Shown here piece after piece: positions 7,314-10,719 of a stretch of DNA of 10,719 bases (positions are counted from its first letter, which is position 1; the number at the start of each line of letters is the position of its first letter). Location: assembly GCA_937138955.1 (NCBI GenBank), contig CAKZPJ010000406.1:1-10719 (forward strand), written 5' to 3'. The position numbers and the translations under genes were made by a program. This DNA comes from an uncultured Flammeovirgaceae bacterium (GTDB lineage: Bacteria > Bacteroidota > Bacteroidia > Cytophagales > Cyclobacteriaceae). Below the pieces are notes generated by a model. That model was given only the letters and a program-made list of their open reading frames with translations. It was not told the DNA's origin and did no database searches.

Positions 7314-8075
7314 ATGGACAAAATTACTGAACTCGCCAAAATGATTGACCACTCGCTACTGCACCCTACTATGACCGACCAGGATTTGGAGGAAGGCTGC
7401 AAATTGGCTAAAAAGTATAATGCTGCTTCGGTTTGTATTAAACCCTACGCAGTTCACAAGGCAGTAGAATTACTTAGAGGTTCTGACGTAGCGGTAGGCA
7501 CTGTTATCGGTTTTCCCCAAGGTAGCTCTACCAAGGAAGTGAAAGTGTACGAAACTCAACAAGCCTGTGAAGCCGGAGCTACCGAAATTGATATGGTGGT
7601 GAATATTGGGAAAGTTTTAAGTGAAGATTGGGATTACGTAAAGGATGAGGTTAAAGCGATAACCGTAGAAAGCCATAAACATGGCGCTATTGTAAAGGTG
7701 ATTTTCGAGAATGATTTTTTAGATAACGATCAGCATAAAATCAAGCTATGTGAGATTTGCAGTGAGCTAAACGCTGATTTCGTGAAGACGTCCACGGGCT
7801 ACGGTTTTGTGAAAGGTAACGATGGAAAGTATTCTTATCAGGGAGCTACTCACCCCGATCTAAAGTTAATGCGGGAGCATAGTGCTCCTGAAGTTCAGGT
7901 TAAAGCCGCCGGGGGTGTTCGCACGCTGGACGATCTTTTGAAAGTGAAAGAACTAGGGGTGACTCGCATTGGGGCTACCGCCACTGCCACGATCTTAAAC
8001 GAAGCCCAAAAACGCTTTGGCGATGGTAGTGTTGCTATAGAAGAAAATCCTAAAGAAGATCCTAGCGGCTACTAA
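7314..8075 (+). CDS. deoC: DeoC-family aldolase (deoxyribose-phosphate aldolase)
   Basis: A 253-residue class I aldolase. Family members cleave 2-deoxyribose 5-phosphate to glyceraldehyde 3-phosphate and acetaldehyde through a lysine Schiff base in a cytosolic TIM barrel. Visible signatures are IDHSLLHP near the N-terminus, GFPQGSSTKEVKVYE (66-80), ATEIDMVVNIGK with D93, VKVIFENDFL, DFVKTSTGYG with the Schiff-base K158, and VKAAGGVRT with K197. All key catalytic residues appear intact. The insert FVKGNDGKYSYQGATHPDLKLM after the active-site lysine is somewhat longer than in the E. coli enzyme. The gene follows gntR by 37 nt and precedes the kinase by 25 nt. With no nucleoside phosphorylase or phosphopentomutase beside it, it may serve a sugar pathway other than deoxynucleoside salvage. 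Family assignment is firm, in vivo substrate is not. Confidence 0.93.
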   Translation: MDKITELAKMIDHSLLHPTMTDQDLEEGCKLAKKYNAASVCIKPYAVHKAVELLRGSDVAVGTVIGFPQGSSTKEVKVYETQQACEAGATEIDMVVNIGKVLSEDWDYVKDEVKAITVESHKHGAIVKVIFENDFLDNDQHKIKLCEICSELNADFVKTSTGYGFVKGNDGKYSYQGATHPDLKLMREHSAPEVQVKAAGGVRTLDDLLKVKELGVTRIGATATATILNEAQKRFGDGSVAIEENPKEDPSGY

Positions 8076-8100
8076 GTATTTACCTACGACAACCTAATTT

Positions 8101-9222
8101 ATGGACCTATCGGCATCTATTGATGATTTGATCAGTCGTCTACAAGCGTATGAGGTAAATCCGGATGATATCCCTGCTTTCATAGGTATAGATGGCTACA
8201 TCGATAAAATTCAAAAAGTAGTTCAGTCACAAGAAGGAGCGTCTCGTATTTACTATTCTACTATCGCTGACCTTGGGGCGCGTATTCAGCAAGCAGCGGG
8301 GTTAAGTGCTCAACTGGAGCTGGTTTCTCAGGAGATAAAGTTAGGTGGAAATGCCCCAATTATGGCTCATGCCTTGGCTTCGATAGGCGTTTCCAATTAC
8401 TGCTTAGGAAATTTTGGTGCCCCCAAAATCCATCCTTTATTCAAGCAGATTCATTCTCAGAGCAAACTGCTTTCTTTGGGGTTGCCTGCCGAGACGAATG
8501 CGTTGGAATTTGATGACGGAAAACTGATTCTTTCGGAAGTAAGTCCGTTTCAGTCTATTAATTGGGATTATGTAAAAGAGACTATTGGCTTATCAGAGCT
8601 AGTAGCGTATTGCCAAACGACTAAATTTATTGCATTGGTAGATTGGTGCAATCTGCCCTTGGCTACTGATATTTGGAGTGGAATTCGGCAAGAATTATTG
8701 CCCCATCTAAAAAATGATCCTCGCCATTTTTTCTTTGACTTGGCTGATCCTGCTAAAAAGTCTCAGTCTGCCATTGAAGAGGTACTGGAAGTGATTGGTA
8801 GTTTTAATTCTTACGGAACCGTCACGCTGGGATTAAATGAAAACGAGGCTCGGCGGTTAGCGCGCACGATTGAACAACAAACCGGAAAAACTGCTGGGGA
8901 GGAACTAGAAGAAGTTTGTTTATTCATTTACGAGAATATGAATTTGACAAATTTGTTGGTACATCCGCTAAACCGTTCTATTATTGTAAGTCCCCAGGGT
9001 ATTCACACAATTCCCGGACGATTGGTCACCAAACCTCAAATTTCTACCGGGGGTGGCGACAATCTGAACGCTGGATTTTGTTTTGGACAACTGGCTGGAT
9101 ATTCTTTAGAAGATTCGACCTTACTGGGGATGGCAACTTCGGGAGCTTACGTGCAAAACGGAAAAAGCCCGAATCGCCCGGAATTGATTTCGTACCTATT
9201 AAACTGGAAAAACAACCTATGA
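8101..9222 (+). CDS. PfkB/ribokinase-family carbohydrate kinase, divergent clade
   Basis: A 373-residue kinase, longer than the usual 300-330 of the family. The N-terminus has FIGIDGYIDKIQKVV (27-41), followed by a loop rich in ASRIYYSTIADLGARIQQAAG and then KLGGNAPIMAHALASIG (80-96), the first PfkB signature. LGLNENEA at 243-250 matches the family N-x-x-E region. The second signature is STGGGDNLNAGF (315-326): the catalytic base D320 is kept, but the usual DTxGAGD reads ISTGGGD. It should transfer phosphate from ATP to a sugar or sugar derivative in the cytosol. It lies between the aldolase and the dehydrogenase and shares the ATGA overlap with the latter. Kinases of this FDGYID type occur in Planctomycetes and Bacteroidota, to my knowledge without an assigned substrate. 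Confidence 0.87.
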   Translation: MDLSASIDDLISRLQAYEVNPDDIPAFIGIDGYIDKIQKVVQSQEGASRIYYSTIADLGARIQQAAGLSAQLELVSQEIKLGGNAPIMAHALASIGVSNYCLGNFGAPKIHPLFKQIHSQSKLLSLGLPAETNALEFDDGKLILSEVSPFQSINWDYVKETIGLSELVAYCQTTKFIALVDWCNLPLATDIWSGIRQELLPHLKNDPRHFFFDLADPAKKSQSAIEEVLEVIGSFNSYGTVTLGLNENEARRLARTIEQQTGKTAGEELEEVCLFIYENMNLTNLLVHPLNRSIIVSPQGIHTIPGRLVTKPQISTGGGDNLNAGFCFGQLAGYSLEDSTLLGMATSGAYVQNGKSPNRPELISYLLNWKNNL

Positions 9223-10364
9223 AAACCTTGCAAATTGGTGTAGCTGGCCTCGGCTTTATCGGACCCGCTCACATTGAAGCCCTTCGTCGTATTCCCAACC
9301 TGTACGTAGCAGCTATTAGCGATATGAACGCTGAAATCGCCCAAGAAAAAGCTGATCAACTGGGAGTTTCGGCGGCTTACGGCAGCTACGAAGAACTGCT
9401 AGCGCACGAAGGTCTGGATTGTATCCACATTTGCACTCCCAACCATTTGCACTATCCCATGGCGAAGGCTGCCCTGGAAGCGGGAATCAATGTGGTTTGC
9501 GAGAAGCCTCTATCTATGACGATTGCTGAAGCAGAGGAATTGGTAGAGCTAGCGAAGAAAGTTGGATTGGTCAATGCCGTACACTTCAACATTCGTTACT
9601 ACCCGCTAGTACGCCATATGAAAGCTATGCGAGAGAATGGTGATTTGGGAGATATTTACTCCGTGATTGGTACCTACCTGCAAGACTGGCTATTTTACGC
9701 TACCGATTATAACTGGCGACTGGAACCACAGTATTCCGGTGATTCCCGAGCGATTGCCGATATTGGTTCTCACCTGATGGATTTGATTGAGCACGTGACT
9801 GGCCTGCAAATCAAAGAAGTGATGGCAGATTTCTCCACTGTGCATCCCACCCGAAAGAAACCACTGAAGCCGGTAGAAACCTATTCAGGGAAGATGCTAA
9901 AACCGGAGGATTACGCTGATGTACCTATTGAAACGGAAGATTTTGCTACCGTGTTACTTCGTTTTAGTAATGGTAACAAAGGATCGTTAACTGTCAGTCA
10001 GGTTTCCGCCGGAAGAAAGAACCGTATCAATGTAGAAATTGCCGGATCCAAGAAAACGGTAGCTTGGTGTTCGGAGTCGCCCAACGAAATTTGGATTGGT
10101 GAACGCGATGTACCAAACGGGCAACTGATGCGTGACCCGGCTCTGGTTGATGGAGCAGCTTCTAAACTTGTCTCATTCCCCGGCGGTCACAACGAAGGCT
10201 TTCCCGACACGTCTAAACAACTATTTAAGCAAGTGTACGAAGCCATCCGTAGCGATAAGCAGGAAACGGATCTATATCCAACCTTTGCTGATGGCTTACG
10301 CGAGCTTTATTTAGGTGAAGCCATTGTAGAAAGCAACAAAAAACAGGCTTGGGTAACGATTTAG
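9219..10364 (+). CDS. Gfo/Idh/MocA-family NAD(P)-dependent oxidoreductase
   Basis: A 381-residue dehydrogenase. The Rossmann motif GLGFIG lies at 10-15 after the IGVAG strand, and the family motif CEKPLS at 94-99 contains the conserved K96. DIGSHLMDL at 181-189 gives the D181/H185 pair expected for the catalytic site. Members oxidise or reduce hydroxyls of sugars, inositols or sugar derivatives, often at C3, using NAD(P). The correct start is the ATG at 9219, overlapping the kinase stop as ATGA (9219-9222). The frame is open further upstream to 8916, but that extension overlaps the kinase and adds residues unlike the family, so it is not part of the protein. The overlap implies translational coupling with the kinase. 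Insertion MLKPEDYADVPIETEDFATV is typical of Bacteroidota/planctomycete members. Substrate unknown. Confidence 0.93.
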   Translation: MKTLQIGVAGLGFIGPAHIEALRRIPNLYVAAISDMNAEIAQEKADQLGVSAAYGSYEELLAHEGLDCIHICTPNHLHYPMAKAALEAGINVVCEKPLSMTIAEAEELVELAKKVGLVNAVHFNIRYYPLVRHMKAMRENGDLGDIYSVIGTYLQDWLFYATDYNWRLEPQYSGDSRAIADIGSHLMDLIEHVTGLQIKEVMADFSTVHPTRKKPLKPVETYSGKMLKPEDYADVPIETEDFATVLLRFSNGNKGSLTVSQVSAGRKNRINVEIAGSKKTVAWCSESPNEIWIGERDVPNGQLMRDPALVDGAASKLVSFPGGHNEGFPDTSKQLFKQVYEAIRSDKQETDLYPTFADGLRELYLGEAIVESNKKQAWVTI

Positions 10365-10379
10365 GTTAGCGTAAGAAAA

Positions 10380-10433
10380 TCCCCCTTATTCCTCCCCGGA
10401 ACCAGTCCGGGACAGGCTCTTTAAAAAGGGGGA
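10380..10433. repeat. nested inverted repeat, interspersed-type palindrome
   Basis: TCCCCCTT (10380-10387) pairs with AAGGGGGA (10426-10433). Inside it CCCGGA (10395-10400) pairs with TCCGGG (10406-10411) around ACCAG. C/G-run palindromes of this kind are often dispersed intergenic repeats in Bacteroidota and cyanobacteria. Being 15 nt behind the dehydrogenase stop, it could also attenuate transcription, though no U tract follows. Confidence 0.6.
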
Positions 10434-10544
10434 GATGCTACTTGCCGCTATTTGACTGACTATAGATTTTCGTAACCATGAGACTTTTTTTTGGATGGTC
10501 CTAAAAAAGTATTGGCTTGCAGGATAAATAGCAGTTTGGGTTTC

Positions 10545-10564
10545 CCCCCTTTTTTCAAAGGGGG
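10545..10564. repeat. second C/G-run hairpin of the intergenic repeat
   Basis: CCCCCTTT (10545-10552) pairs with AAAGGGGG (10557-10564) across TTTC. Its arms share the CCCCCTT/AAGGGGG core of the repeat at 10380-10433, so the two are probably parts or copies of one repeat family. They flank a 111-nt segment in which I see no gene. Confidence 0.55.
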
Positions 10565-10615
10565 CGCAAAGGAATTTAAAAACGGTAGACCTACTCATTA
10601 AAAACATTAGTTACC

Positions 10616-10719
10616 ATGCAACAATTAGGATTTGTTAGTGCTATTCTGGCCGAAAAGCCCTTTGAAGAAGTAATTGACTTCGCTGCTGAAAATAGGTTTG
10701 CCTGCGTAGAAATGATGTG
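10616..10719 (+). CDS. sugar phosphate isomerase/epimerase (xylose-isomerase-like TIM barrel), N-terminal fragment
   Basis: ATG at 10616 opens a frame that runs off the right edge after 34 codons. The translation begins MQQLGFVSAILAEKPFEEV and continues IDFAAENRFACVEMM. LGFVSAIL followed by FEEVIDFAAENxFxCVE is the typical first strand and helix of the sugar phosphate isomerase/epimerase (AP-endonuclease-2-like) TIM-barrel family; these enzymes isomerise or epimerise sugars or keto-sugars, usually with a divalent metal. Metal ligands are outside the window. It follows the dehydrogenase after a 251-nt gap with repeats, on the same strand. Gfo/Idh enzymes and these TIM barrels very often adjoin, so it probably belongs to the same pathway even if read from its own promoter. 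Confidence 0.8.
   Translation, partial: MQQLGFVSAILAEKPFEEVIDFAAENRFACVEMM

Noticed and set aside
8916..9218. 101-residue N-terminal extension of the Gfo/Idh protein
   Set aside because: It overlaps the kinase gene entirely and the family N-terminus begins at the ATG at 9219, which overlaps the kinase stop.
10386..10607. 73-codon minus-strand open frame
   Set aside because: Covers the inverted repeats and has no protein-like motif.
1..10719. CRISPR arrays, tRNA or rRNA genes, transposase genes
   Set aside because: No regularly spaced repeats, cloverleaf-like segments or transposase motifs were seen by eye.

Overview
The window looks like chromosomal DNA of a Bacteroidota bacterium, most likely a marine member of the Cytophagales. 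Three things point there: a TTG-N19-TAnnTTTG promoter of the Bacteroidota type, A/T-rich leaders without clear Shine-Dalgarno sequences, and gene families common in that group (DUF1553/DUF1501 pairs, c-type cytochrome/LRR membrane proteins, Gfo/Idh oxidoreductases, xylose-isomerase-like TIM barrels). The species assignment is inference.

Layout. (1) Positions 1-2342, + strand: the end of a DUF1553 (PSD1) gene, then, 6 nt later, a Tat-exported DUF1501 protein. This pair is typical of planctomycete-style cytochrome/surface-protein loci. (2) Positions 2559-3884, - strand: a convergent single gene for an NAD(P)-binding oxidoreductase with a C-terminal SAF domain, closely resembling the Brucella DRL (DXR-like) family. 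It has two tandem TTCTAGAA palindromes just upstream. (3) Positions 3885-4517: an A/T-rich 633-nt intergenic region with several palindromes and no convincing gene. (4) Positions 4518-5954, + strand: a membrane-anchored c-type cytochrome domain protein with C-terminal leucine-rich repeats and a TTG start. (5) Positions 5961-6489: a decayed GNAT acetyltransferase gene, with the reading frame broken by several stops and two frame changes. (6) Positions 6563-10364, + strand: a compact operon of a GntR/UTRA repressor, a DeoC-family aldolase, a divergent PfkB-family kinase and a Gfo/Idh/MocA dehydrogenase. It is preceded by a promoter whose -33 element lies inside a perfect 20-bp palindrome, the probable GntR operator. 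(7) Positions 10365-10615: two C/G-rich inverted repeats of an interspersed type, then the first 34 codons of a sugar phosphate isomerase/epimerase at the right edge.

How the genes may work together. The operon has the make-up of a substrate-induced sugar catabolic unit. A sugar would be oxidised or isomerised (Gfo/Idh protein, TIM-barrel isomerase), phosphorylated (PfkB kinase) and cleaved by a class I aldolase (DeoC), under a repressor whose UTRA domain would sense a phosphorylated sugar or related metabolite. The substrate cannot be read from the sequence. It could be a deoxy-sugar (DeoC is a deoxyribose-phosphate aldolase), but the extra dehydrogenase and isomerase suggest something less standard. 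This operon and the DRL-like oxidoreductase are the best candidates for undescribed biochemistry here.
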